Shown here: piece after piece, positions 32,653 through 39,859 of the stretch
Position numbering within the stretch: position 1 is the first letter of the stretch
Layout of the letters: each line of letters starts with the position of its first letter
Origin: Gemmatimonadota bacterium
Lineage (GTDB): Bacteria; Gemmatimonadota; Gemmatimonadetes; Gemmatimonadales; Gemmatimonadaceae
Assembly: GCA_016714015.1 (NCBI GenBank)
Contig: JADJNZ010000007.1
Span: 1-64,000 of the forward strand
Length of the DNA: 64,000 bases
Direction: 5' to 3'
Notes under the pieces: model-generated
The model's input: the letters and a program-made list of their open reading frames with translations, nothing else
Databases searched by the model: none
Told to the model about the DNA's origin: nothing
Made by a program: the position numbers and the translations under genes

Positions 32653-34251
32653 GTGAGCGACCTGGCGCGCGTCCTCGAGGCCTTCAGCGAGGCGTACGGC
32701 TGCGGGGCCGTCCTCTGGACGCGCGCGTCGGCGGAGGCACCGCTCGAGGTCGCGGCGACGTCGGGCGGGGACGTGACGCCCCCCGCGCTCGACTTCCTCT
32801 CGCATGACGAGGTCATCCGCTCGCGCGAGACGGCGCTGGGTCGCCAGCTCGTCGCGCGGATCCCCGGCCGCACCCGCGCCTGGCTTGGGGTCGGACCGGT
32901 CGCCGACGACGACGCCGAGCCGACGCGCTGGATGAAGGTGCTCGTCCCCGCACTCTCCCAGATGCTCCAGAGCCAGTGGGAATCGAGCCGCGCCGCCGAC
33001 GAGCTCGCGGAGCGCTACGAGGAGATCAATCTCCTCTATTCGATCAGCGAGATCCTCGGGCGCACGGTGACGCTCGAGGACGCCGCGCGCACGATCCTCC
33101 TGGAAGTGGCGGAGACGGTGGGCGCCGAGTACGGCGCCCTGCTGGTCCACGATGCGGGTCCGGGGTTGCTGCGCCCCGTCGTCTCGCTCCGCGTGAAGGG
33201 CGCCGGCGCGGCGCCGCCGATCCCCACCGACGACCCGATCAGTCCCACGGCGCGCGTCTTCCGCACACGGGCGGCGCTGCTCGTGAACTCCGGCGTGCTC
33301 GAGAGCGAGTACGAGGCGCCGTTCCGCGAGGGAGCGATGCTCACCGTGCCCATCGTGTGGACGACGCCCGACGGGGGGATCCCGCTCGGGGTGGTCTGCC
33401 TCTCGGGGCGCCGGGGCGGGGCCGCCTTCAGTGCGGGGGACGAGAAGCTGGTCGCGGCGGTCGGATCGCAGATCGGGACGGCGATCCAGAACGCGCGGCT
33501 CGTCCGCGCGTCCATCGACCAGGAACGGCTCGCGTCGGAGATGCGGCTGGCGCACGACCTCCAGTTGCGCCTCCTGCCGCCGGGGCACGCGGTCGCGCCC
33601 GACGCGATCTGCGCGGCGCGCGTCGAAGCGGCCGACGGCGTCGGCGGCGACTTCTACCATCTGTTCCGCCTCGGCAATGGCCGCGTCGGCGTGCTCATCG
33701 GCGATGTGTCCAGCCACGGCTACCGGGCCGCGCTGATCATGGCGCTCGTCATGAGTGCGGCCGCGATCCATGCGCAGACGACCGCGGATCCGGCCGAGAC
33801 CGTGCAGGCGCTGCTCGCGACGGTCGAGGAGGAGCTGCACGAGACCGAGATGTTCCTCAGCCTCTGCTATGTCGTGATCGACCGCGAGAAGGGCACGATC
33901 CGGTGGACGAACACCGGGCATCCGCATGCGTTCGTGATCGGTGCCGACGGCGAGGCGGTGCGCCTCGAGGCGACCGATCCGCCGCTCGGGCTCGGGCCGG
34001 AAGGGCTCCATGGGGCGCAGCGGGCGTGGCAGGCGAGCGACCTGCTCGTGATGTTCACCGATGGCGTGAGCGACGCGCGCGACGCGCGAGGGACGGGCCT
34101 CGGCGAGCCGCGCGTGCTCGACGTGCTGCGCGCGCGGCGCCGCGAGGTCCCGTCGCGGATCATCGATGGCGTCTTCGCGCTCGTCGAAGGGCACATGGGC
34201 CGCATGCGCCCGCATGACGACCAGGCGGTCGTCGTCCTGCGCACTGCCTGA
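32653..34251 (+). CDS. GAF-domain PP2C-type phosphatase (RsbU/SpoIIE-like)
   Basis: 532 residues. The N-terminal sensory part includes a GAF-like domain (about residues 125-275; LYSISEILGRTVTLEDAARTIL, AVGSQIGTAIQNARLV). It is followed by a SpoIIE-family PP2C domain: LAHDLQLRLLPPG, GVGGDFYHLFRLGNGRVGVLIGDVSSHG, NTGHPHAFV and DLLVMFTDGVSDARD, with metal-binding aspartates present. It would dephosphorylate the STAS antagonist in response to a GAF-bound signal. GTG start 11 nt after the kinase stop; ksgA follows after 8 nt. Confidence 0.9.
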   Translation: MSDLARVLEAFSEAYGCGAVLWTRASAEAPLEVAATSGGDVTPPALDFLSHDEVIRSRETALGRQLVARIPGRTRAWLGVGPVADDDAEPTRWMKVLVPALSQMLQSQWESSRAADELAERYEEINLLYSISEILGRTVTLEDAARTILLEVAETVGAEYGALLVHDAGPGLLRPVVSLRVKGAGAAPPIPTDDPISPTARVFRTRAALLVNSGVLESEYEAPFREGAMLTVPIVWTTPDGGIPLGVVCLSGRRGGAAFSAGDEKLVAAVGSQIGTAIQNARLVRASIDQERLASEMRLAHDLQLRLLPPGHAVAPDAICAARVEAADGVGGDFYHLFRLGNGRVGVLIGDVSSHGYRAALIMALVMSAAAIHAQTTADPAETVQALLATVEEELHETEMFLSLCYVVIDREKGTIRWTNTGHPHAFVIGADGEAVRLEATDPPLGLGPEGLHGAQRAWQASDLLVMFTDGVSDARDARGTGLGEPRVLDVLRARRREVPSRIIDGVFALVEGHMGRMRPHDDQAVVVLRTA

Positions 34252-34259
34252 CCGGCGCC

Positions 34260-35045
34260 GTGTCGCTCCCGCGCGCCAAGAAGCGCCTCGGCCAGCACTT
34301 CCTCTCCGATCCGCGACTGCTGGCGCGCATCGCCGACGCCGTCGGCGCGACGCGCGATGATACCGTGATCGAGATCGGTCCCGGGCGGGGCGCGCTCACC
34401 TCGGCCTTGCTGGAGCGCGCCGGCCGGGTGATCGCCATCGAGCTCGATCGCGATCTCGCCCCGCTGTTGCGTGAGCGCTGGGGCGCGGAGCCGCGGTTCG
34501 CCCTCGTGGAGGGGGACGTGCTCGCCCAGGACCTCGGCGCCCTGGCCGGTGGCGCGTATCTGCTCGCCGGGAACGTGCCCTACAACATCACGACGCCCAT
34601 CCTGTTCCACGCGATGCGGCGTCCGCGACCGGCGCGCGCGGTGTACCTGGTGCAGCGCGAGGTGGCGGATCGCATCGTCGCACCGCCGGGCCACGACGAC
34701 TACGGTGCGCTCTCCGTGAACGTGCAGGCGCTCGCGCGGGCGGAGCTGCTCTTCGGCGTGCCCGCGCGGGCGTTCTCTCCGCCGCCCAAGGTGGAGTCCG
34801 CCGTGGTGCGGATCACGCCGCGGACCGATCCCGTGGTCACGGAGGCCGAGGAGGAGCCGTATCGGCTCCTCGTGCAGGGCGCGTTCGGTCTCCGGCGGAA
34901 GCAGCTGCGGCGCGTACTGCGCACGCTCTGGTCGCTCGACGCCGACGCCGCGGACCGTGTGCTGGCGGCGGCGCGGCTCGACGGGGATCTGCGTCCCGAG
35001 GTGCTCTCGGCGGACGACTTCGCTCGCCTGTTGCGGGCGCGCTGA
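34260..35045 (+). CDS. rsmA: 16S rRNA dimethyladenosine transferase RsmA/KsgA
   Basis: 261 residues. KKRLGQHFLSDPRLLARI, VIEIGPGRGALTSAL (SAM), AGNVPYNITTPIL (catalytic NLPY-type, here NVPY) and FSPPPKVESAVVRI. It dimethylates A1518/A1519, a late 30S maturation check. GTG start. Ends the operon; 57 nt of very GC-rich palindromic DNA (CGCGCCGGCGCG near 35079-35090) separate it from convergent rex. Confidence 0.95.
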   Translation: MSLPRAKKRLGQHFLSDPRLLARIADAVGATRDDTVIEIGPGRGALTSALLERAGRVIAIELDRDLAPLLRERWGAEPRFALVEGDVLAQDLGALAGGAYLLAGNVPYNITTPILFHAMRRPRPARAVYLVQREVADRIVAPPGHDDYGALSVNVQALARAELLFGVPARAFSPPPKVESAVVRITPRTDPVVTEAEEEPYRLLVQGAFGLRRKQLRRVLRTLWSLDADAADRVLAAARLDGDLRPEVLSADDFARLLRAR

Positions 35046-35102
35046 GCGGGGAAACCGCAGGGGTCGCGGGGACCGCGCGCGCCGGCGCGGCCGGTCGCGC
35101 GA

Positions 35103-35732
35103 TCAGCCCGCCAGCTCGTTGGTGAGCGAGAAGGCCAGGATCTCGAGTTCCGTCGCCATGTTCACGCCACGGAGCTTCACGCCCAGAGGCACGACGAGGG
35201 GGACGGGGGCGAAGTTGAGCACGGCGCGGATGCCGGCCTTGGTGACGCGATCCGCCAGCGCCTGCGCCGCGTCGGCCGGGACGCAGAGCACGGCGATCTG
35301 CGGCTTGAGGCGCTGGATGTCGCGCTCGAGCTCGCCCTCCGGACGGATGGCGACCCCTTCGAGGCGCTCGCCCACGCGAGCCGGATCCTTGTCGTAGACG
35401 CCGACGACCTTGAAGCCACGGGTCGAGAAGCCGCGATACTGCGCGAGCGCCGCGCCGATCTTCCCCGCGCCGACGATCACGATGTTCCACGGATGCTGGA
35501 GGCCGAGGATCTCGCGGATGGAGTCGGTGAGGTCCCGCACGGAGTACCCGAGGCCGCGCTTGCCGAAGGACCCGAAGAACGAGAGGTCCTTTCGCACCTG
35601 TGCCGAGGTGGTCCCGCCCGAGGCGGCGAGCTCGCCGCTCGAGATGGTGGCATGTCCGTGCGCCTCGAACTCCTCCAGGAACCGGAGATAGAGGGACAGG
35701 CGTCGGACGGTGGATTCGGCGATGTGCTTCAC
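35103..35732 (-). CDS. rex: Redox-sensing transcriptional repressor Rex
   Basis: About 209 residues from GTG 35732. N-terminal winged helix ESTVRRLSLYLRFLEEF, SSGELAASGGTTSAQVRKDLSFFGSFGKRGLGY, then a Rossmann domain VIVGAGKIGAALAQY with KVVGVYDKDP and a C-terminal domain-swap helix. Rex senses NADH/NAD+ and represses respiratory and fermentative genes. The frame is open to ATG 35777, but that start lies upstream of the predicted transcription start (about 35761) and inside the operator, and would give an N-terminus longer than normal. GTG 35732 fits family length. Confidence 0.92.
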   Translation of the reverse strand: MKHIAESTVRRLSLYLRFLEEFEAHGHATISSGELAASGGTTSAQVRKDLSFFGSFGKRGLGYSVRDLTDSIREILGLQHPWNIVIVGAGKIGAALAQYRGFSTRGFKVVGVYDKDPARVGERLEGVAIRPEGELERDIQRLKPQIAVLCVPADAAQALADRVTKAGIRAVLNFAPVPLVVPLGVKLRGVNMATELEILAFSLTNELAG

Positions 35733-35751
35733 GTCGTGTGGACTGGGGAGC

Positions 35752-35769
35752 TTGTGAATGATTTCACAA
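35752..35769. promoter_or_regulatory. Rex operator (ROP)
   Basis: TTGTGAATGATTTCACAA, two 7-bp half-sites TTGTGAA/TTCACAA around TGAT, matching the known Rex consensus TTGTGAAATATTTCACAA closely. It covers the predicted rex transcription start (-10 TAGTTT on the minus strand at 35773-35768), implying autorepression. Confidence 0.88.
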
Positions 35770-35823
35770 ACTACCATGCCCGACGGGACACCTCAATGGG
35801 CGAGCCCGGGCCATGGTAGTTTG
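35767..35823. promoter_or_regulatory. Divergent promoter with 12-bp inverted repeat between rex and the exonuclease gene
   Basis: CAAACTACCATG (35767-35778) and CATGGTAGTTTG (35812-35823) are perfect inverted copies 33 bp apart, each carrying a TAGTTT -10 box pointing outward. For rex, TTGAGG (minus strand 35796-35791) lies exactly 17 nt before its -10. For the plus gene, TAGTTT (35817-35822) ends 6 nt before ATG 35829 and no -35 is evident. Confidence 0.65.
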
Positions 35824-35828
35824 TCCCG

Positions 35829-36470
35829 ATGGAACTGCACACGCTCCCGTACGTCGTCGTGGACGTCGAGACCACCGGTGGTCAGCCGGACGGGAGCGAT
35901 CGCGTCACGGAGGTGGCGGCGGTCCACGTGGACGGCGAGCGCGTGTCGCTCGCGTTCCATTCGCTGGTGAACCCGCAGCGTCCGATCCCCTGGCACATCA
36001 CGCGGCTCACGGGGATCGACGACGCGATGGTGCGGGGGGCGCCGACCTTCCGCGACATCGCGGGCGAGTTCGCGGCGGAACTGGCCGGGCGGGTCTTCGT
36101 CGCGCACAACGCGCGCTTCGACTTCGGGTTCCTGAGTGCCGAGTTCCGGCGGGTGGCGCCGGTGCCCCTCGGTGAGTTGCTGCTCGGCCAGATCTGCACC
36201 GTGCGTCTCTCGCGGAAGCTCCTCTCGCACCTCCCGCGGCGGAACCTCGATGCGGTCTCGGCGCACTATGGGGTGGAGATCGCGGACCGGCACCGCGCGT
36301 CGGGGGACGCCCTGGCCACGGCGGAGGTGCTGCGCGGCCTGTTGCGCGACGCGTCGCACCGCGGGGTGCACACCTGGGAGGACCTCGACGTTCTGCTCGG
36401 GGCACGCGCGAAGCGGACGCGGTCGCTGCGCGCGTTCCCGTCGTCGACCGATGGTGCGGAGGGGGTGTGA
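35829..36470 (+). CDS. DnaQ-like 3'-5' exonuclease (DEDD family)
   Basis: 213 residues. VVVDVETTGGQPDGSDRVTEVAAV gives the DxE pair. NPQRPIPWHITRLTGIDDAMVRGAPTF is typical of Pol III epsilon / PolC exonucleases. FVAHNARFDFGFL supplies the third Asp and HRASGDALATAEVL the His and last Asp. It could proofread or act in repair or RNA turnover as a stand-alone enzyme. ATG 35829 lies 6 nt after a TAGTTT box. Divergent from rex and possibly under Rex influence. Confidence 0.88.
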   Translation: MELHTLPYVVVDVETTGGQPDGSDRVTEVAAVHVDGERVSLAFHSLVNPQRPIPWHITRLTGIDDAMVRGAPTFRDIAGEFAAELAGRVFVAHNARFDFGFLSAEFRRVAPVPLGELLLGQICTVRLSRKLLSHLPRRNLDAVSAHYGVEIADRHRASGDALATAEVLRGLLRDASHRGVHTWEDLDVLLGARAKRTRSLRAFPSSTDGAEGV

Positions 36471-36492
36471 GAGGCGGTCGTCCCGGGGCCGT

Positions 36493-36498
36493 TAGATT
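36493..36498 (+). promoter_or_regulatory. -10 box (TAGATT) of the MBL hydrolase gene, leaderless arrangement
   Basis: TAGATT ends 6 nt before ATG 36505, the same spacing as for the exonuclease, CCA enzyme and glycosyltransferase genes. Confidence 0.4.
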
Positions 36499-36504
36499 GT
36501 TCGC

Positions 36505-37383
36505 ATGACCGCCCCCACCCCTCTCCACGAATCCCGCCTCCTCGGCCGCACGCGCATCCACGCGTTGCAGGCAGGCGGCCAGCGCCTCGACGGCGGCGCG
36601 ATGTTCGGCGTCGTGCCCAAGACGCTCTGGGAGCGCCGCATCCCGGCAGACGAGCGCAACCGCATCGCGCTCGGGATGCGGTGCCTGCTCGTCGAGCATC
36701 CGGACGGGCTCGTCCTCATCGACACCGGGATCGGGAACAAGGAGGACGCGAAGTTCCTCGACATCTATTGCACGGAGGCGTCGGTGCCGGGCCACCGCTC
36801 GATGCTCGATGCCGCGCTCGCGGCAGCCGGCTTCGCGGCCGCGGACGTCCGCGTGGTGATCAACACGCATCTGCATTTCGACCACGCGGGCGGGAACACC
36901 TTCCGGGCCGATGACGGCCGCGTGGCGCCTGCATTCCCCAACGCGCGGTACGTGGTGCACGCGGGCGAACTCGACTACGCCACGCACACCAATGAGCGCA
37001 CGGCCGCGAGCTACTTCCCGGCGAACTGGGAGCCGCTGCGCGCGAGCGGGCAACTCGACATCGTCGATGGCACGCGCGAGCTGGTGCCGGGGATCCGGTA
37101 CCGGCACACCCCGGGGCATACGCCCTTCCACCAGAGCGTCATGATCGAAGGTGGCGGGGAGACCGGGGTCTTCCTCGGCGACCTCTGCCCGACGGCGGCG
37201 CACGTACCGTTGCCGTGGATCATGGGGTACGACGTCGAGCCGCTCCGGACGCTGGAATCGAAGCGGGCGCTCTGGGCGGACGCGCTTCCTGGCGGGTGGC
37301 TGCTGGTCTTCGAGCACGATGCGACGATCGCCTGGGGACGCTTGGGGCAGGGGGCGAAGGCCCACGAACTCCGCCCCGCTTGA
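36505..37383 (+). CDS. Metallo-beta-lactamase-fold hydrolase
   Basis: 292 residues. VLIDTGIGNKEDAKFLDIY opens the MBL fold, NTHLHFDHAGGNTF is the HxHxDH zinc motif, RHTPGHTPFHQSV gives the next His and VFLGDLCPTAAHVPL the bridging Asp. FEHDATIAWGRL supplies the final His. The closest type is the quorum-lactonase/AttM-like or general MBL hydrolase group; substrate unknown. Stand-alone gene ending just before the infC promoter. Confidence 0.87.
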   Translation: MTAPTPLHESRLLGRTRIHALQAGGQRLDGGAMFGVVPKTLWERRIPADERNRIALGMRCLLVEHPDGLVLIDTGIGNKEDAKFLDIYCTEASVPGHRSMLDAALAAAGFAAADVRVVINTHLHFDHAGGNTFRADDGRVAPAFPNARYVVHAGELDYATHTNERTAASYFPANWEPLRASGQLDIVDGTRELVPGIRYRHTPGHTPFHQSVMIEGGGETGVFLGDLCPTAAHVPLPWIMGYDVEPLRTLESKRALWADALPGGWLLVFEHDATIAWGRLGQGAKAHELRPA

Positions 37384-37408
37384 CCTAAGCCCGCGACCCG
37401 TCTAGGTT
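37380..37408 (+). promoter_or_regulatory. infC operon promoter (TTGACC-N17-TAGGTT)
   Basis: TTGACC (37380-37385), 17 nt beginning TAAGCC, TAGGTT (37403-37408). The -35 overlaps the MBL stop codon. Closely matches the rpsU promoter. Predicted start near 37415 gives a leader of about 180 nt before infC. Confidence 0.7.
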
Positions 37409-37539
37409 TAGCGGACAATCTGGCAAAGTGGGTGAGCGTCCGCTCGCCCCACCCTCTGGCCTTCGCCCCCGGGCGTCGTGCTGCAGGAGTCCGAGGCAAA
37501 CGACCCCACGGCGTCTCGCCGCGCGGGGATCGTGCGTCA

Positions 37540-37575
37540 CGCGGGCTCCGTCAAACGGGGTCCGCGTTCTGTTTT
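37540..37575 (+). terminator. Intrinsic terminator / attenuator in the infC leader
   Basis: A 12-bp stem (37540-37551 with 37555-37566, two G-U wobbles, triloop CAA) is followed at once by TTCTGTTTT. It sits 23 nt before the infC start codon and after the promoter, so readthrough must be controlled for the operon to be expressed. A second hairpin (about 37429-37453) lies earlier in the leader. Confidence 0.7.
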
Positions 37576-37597
37576 CCCTTCGTCGAGGAGCCGTCGT

Positions 37598-38116
37598 ATC
37601 CAGGACACTACCAAGCGGGGCCCGCGCATCAACCGGCAGATCCGCATCAGCCCGCTGCGCGTCATCGGCGCTGATGGAGCTCAGCTGGGCGTGCTCGAAG
37701 TCGATGTGGCCCTGAACATGGCGGTGGAGGCCGGGCTCGACCTGGTCGAGGTCGCGCCGCTCGCTCGGCCCCCGGTGGTCCGCATCATGGACTACGGGAA
37801 GTACAAGTTCGAACAGGCCAAGCAGGCACGGCAGGCGAAGAAGAAGCAGCACATCATCCAGCTGAAGGAAGTGAAGTACCGTCCCGGCATCGAGAAGCAT
37901 GACTTCGACACGAAGACCAATCACGCCCGGTCGTTCATCGGAGACGGCAACAAGGTGAAGGTGACGTTGATGTTCCGCGGCCGGCAGATCGCGCATCCCG
38001 AACTCGGCATGGCCGTGGTGGAGCGCGTGGCGCAGGCGCTCGCGGATGTCGCGAAGGTGGAGACGCCGGCGCGACTGGAAGGGAAGGCCCTCACGATGAT
38101 CCTCACGCCGAAATAA
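37598..38116 (+). CDS. infC: Translation initiation factor IF-3 (non-AUG start)
   Basis: 172 residues from ATC 37598. TKRGPRINRQIRISPLRVIGADG is the IF-3 N-domain opening, then MDYGKYKFEQAKQARQAKKKQ linker, EVKYRPGIEKHDFDTKTNHARSFI and KVKVTLMFRGRQIAHPELG. GAGGAG lies 7 nt before ATC 37598 and no ATG or GTG gives a normal N-terminus; longer in-frame starts (37478) precede the terminator hairpin. IF-3 discriminates against non-canonical starts, so an AUC start suggests autoregulation like the AUU start of E. coli infC. Confidence 0.9.
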   Translation: MQDTTKRGPRINRQIRISPLRVIGADGAQLGVLEVDVALNMAVEAGLDLVEVAPLARPPVVRIMDYGKYKFEQAKQARQAKKKQHIIQLKEVKYRPGIEKHDFDTKTNHARSFIGDGNKVKVTLMFRGRQIAHPELGMAVVERVAQALADVAKVETPARLEGKALTMILTPK

Positions 38117-38131
38117 GGAAGCGAGGCAGCG

Positions 38132-38329
38132 ATGCCGAAGATGAAGACCCACAAGGGCGCCAAGAAGCGCTTCTCCGTCACGGGGAAGGGCAAGGTGCGC
38201 CGGCTCAAGGCCTACAAGAGCCACATCCTCACCAAGAAGACCGCCAAGCGGAAGCGCAATCTCCGTCGTCCGACGACCGTCGCGACGAATGGCGAGGCGA
38301 AGAACCTCAAGCGGCTGCTCCAGGCCTAA
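38132..38329 (+). CDS. rpmI: Large ribosomal subunit protein bL35
   Basis: 65 residues, highly basic: MPKMKTHKGAKKRFSVTGKGKV and HILTKKTAKRKRNLRRP are the L35 signature blocks. Purine-rich GGAAGCGAGG upstream serves as RBS. Second gene of the infC-rpmI-rplT operon. Confidence 0.96.
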   Translation: MPKMKTHKGAKKRFSVTGKGKVRRLKAYKSHILTKKTAKRKRNLRRPTTVATNGEAKNLKRLLQA

Positions 38330-38341
38330 GGAGACGAGACC

Positions 38342-38707
38342 ATGCCACGCGTCAAGTCGAACAAGGTGCGCCTCAAGCGCAAGAAGCAGGTGATGAAGGC
38401 GGCGAAGGGCGCATTCGGCGCGCGCTCCAAGCTGTGGAAGGCCGCGAAGGAGACGGTCGAGCGCGGTTGGGTGTACGCCTACCGGGACCGCAAGGCCAAG
38501 AAGCGCGACTTCCGCAAGCTCTGGATCATGCGCATCAACGCCGCTGCGCGCCTCAACGGGATGAGCTACAGCACCTTCATCAACGGCATGCAGATGTCGG
38601 GGATCGAGGTCGATCGCAAGATCCTCGCCGAGCTCGCGGTGAAGGACCCGGCCGCGTTCACGCAGATCGCCGAGAAGGCGGCGGCGGCGCTCAAGACGGC
38701 GAAGTAG
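38342..38707 (+). CDS. rplT: Large ribosomal subunit protein bL20
   Basis: 121 residues: MPRVKSNKVRLKRKKQVMKAAKGAFGARSK, then WVYAYRDRKAKKRDFRKLWIMRINAAARLNGMSYSTFI, the rRNA-binding core. AAGGAG 9 nt upstream is a clear RBS. In several bacteria L20 represses its own operon through the leader; here the leader holds a terminator hairpin. Operon ends in a long hairpin at 38727-38764. Confidence 0.96.
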   Translation: MPRVKSNKVRLKRKKQVMKAAKGAFGARSKLWKAAKETVERGWVYAYRDRKAKKRDFRKLWIMRINAAARLNGMSYSTFINGMQMSGIEVDRKILAELAVKDPAAFTQIAEKAAAALKTAK

Positions 38708-38726
38708 GCCGAAGGCTCAAGGATGA

Positions 38727-38764
38727 AAGCGGCGGGTGGCGGAGTTCTCCGCCGCCCGCCGCTT
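38727..38764 (+). terminator. Hairpin terminator after rplT
   Basis: A 17-bp stem (38727-38743 with 38748-38764, one wobble, GTTC loop), with AA at the base on the left and TT on the right. No long T run follows, so efficiency on the plus strand is uncertain. It isolates infC-rpmI-rplT from pheS, whose -10 is at 38781. Confidence 0.65.
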
Positions 38765-38780
38765 CGCATCCCGCCGCGGT

Positions 38781-38813
38781 TATCTTTCGGGTCACCACTC
38801 ACCACTCACCACG
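38781..38813 (+). promoter_or_regulatory. pheS -10 box (TATCTT) and CACCACT heptad leader
   Basis: TATCTT (38781-38786) is followed by three tandem heptads CACCACT/CACCACG (38793-38813), 11 nt before ATG 38825. No Shine-Dalgarno sequence and no room for a T-box or phenylalanine attenuator. Confidence 0.5.
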
Positions 38814-38824
38814 CCGTTCGCGAG

Positions 38825-39859
38825 ATGCATCTCGAATACTTCCTCGCGCAGCTCGACGCGCTCGCCGACAAGGCGCCGTACCGCATCGCGGGTGCGGCCG
38901 ACCTGGAGACGTGGACCGAGGTGCGCAACGACCTCATCGGCCGCGCCTCCGGTGAGCTCACGCACATCCTGGGGCACCTCGGTGCGCTGCCGAAGGAGGA
39001 CCGCCGCGAGGCCGGTCAGCGCGCGAATGCGGTGAAGGTCGCCATCGAGGAGGCCCTCGAGGTCCGTCGCGTCGAACTCGCGGCGAGCGCCGCGGGCAGT
39101 GGCCCAAGCCTCGACCTCACGATGCCGGGGCGCGAGCGCTGGCGTGGGGCGGTGCACCCCGTCTCGCTCGTGATCGACGAGGTCGCCGAGATCTTCCGCG
39201 AGCTCGGCTTCACCATCGCCCTCGGGCCCGAGGCCGAGCACGCCTGGTACAACTTCGGTGCGCTCAACTTCCCGCCCGACCATCCGGCGATGGACCTGCA
39301 CGACACCCTCTACATCGGCGACGAGCAGGTGCTGCGCACGCACACGTCCCCGGTGCAGGTGCGCACGCTGCAGCAGTACCCGCCGCCGATCCGCATCCTC
39401 GCGCCGGGCAACGTGTACCGGTCCGACCCGTTCGACCCGTCGCACGCGCCGATGTTCGCGCAGATCGAGGGGCTCGTCGTCGATGAGGGCGTGAGCTTCG
39501 CGGATCTCAAGGCGACCCTCTCGCACTTCGCGCGCCGCTTCTTCGGCCCCGCGACCAAGACGCGCTTCCGCCCGAGTTACTTCCCGTTCACCGAGCCGAG
39601 CGCCGAGATGGACGTGCAGTGCGGCGTGTGCGCGGGGTCGGGCTGCAGCGTCTGCAAGCACTCGGGGTGGGTCGAGATCCTCGGATCCGGCATGGTGCAC
39701 CCCGCGGTGCTCGAGGCCGCGGGGCTCGACAGCGAGCGGTACACCGGCTGGGCGTTCGGCATGGGGCCGGCGCGCACGGCCATCTCGCGGAGCGCGATCC
39801 CCGACATCCGCATCCTCTACGATTCCGACGTCCGCTTCCTGGACCAGTTCGCCCGATGA
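38825..39859 (+). CDS. pheS: Phenylalanine-tRNA ligase alpha subunit
   Basis: 344 residues from ATG 38825. Class II motifs: HPVSLVIDEVAEIFRELGF, PPDHPAMDLHDTLYI (motif 1 region), RTHTSPVQVRTL, GNVYRSDPFDPSHAPMF (motif 2) and GWAFGMGPARTAI (motif 3). A CGVCAGSGCSVCKHSGW zinc-like insert is present, as in many bacterial PheS. The N-terminus is a short coiled-coil tRNA-binding arm. The stop overlaps pheT (ATGA). Confidence 0.95.
   Translation: MHLEYFLAQLDALADKAPYRIAGAADLETWTEVRNDLIGRASGELTHILGHLGALPKEDRREAGQRANAVKVAIEEALEVRRVELAASAAGSGPSLDLTMPGRERWRGAVHPVSLVIDEVAEIFRELGFTIALGPEAEHAWYNFGALNFPPDHPAMDLHDTLYIGDEQVLRTHTSPVQVRTLQQYPPPIRILAPGNVYRSDPFDPSHAPMFAQIEGLVVDEGVSFADLKATLSHFARRFFGPATKTRFRPSYFPFTEPSAEMDVQCGVCAGSGCSVCKHSGWVEILGSGMVHPAVLEAAGLDSERYTGWAFGMGPARTAISRSAIPDIRILYDSDVRFLDQFAR

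Noticed and set aside
35046..35102. Small gene between rsmA and rex
   Set aside because: Only 57 nt of palindromic GC-rich sequence; more likely a shared terminator, although no T run is seen.
35733..35777. ATG 35777 as the rex start
   Set aside because: It lies upstream of the predicted transcription start and would place the Rex operator inside the coding sequence; the protein would be about 15 residues longer than family norm.
37478..37597. Longer in-frame infC starting at 37478
   Set aside because: The added 40 residues have no IF-3 homology and would be encoded across the leader terminator hairpin.
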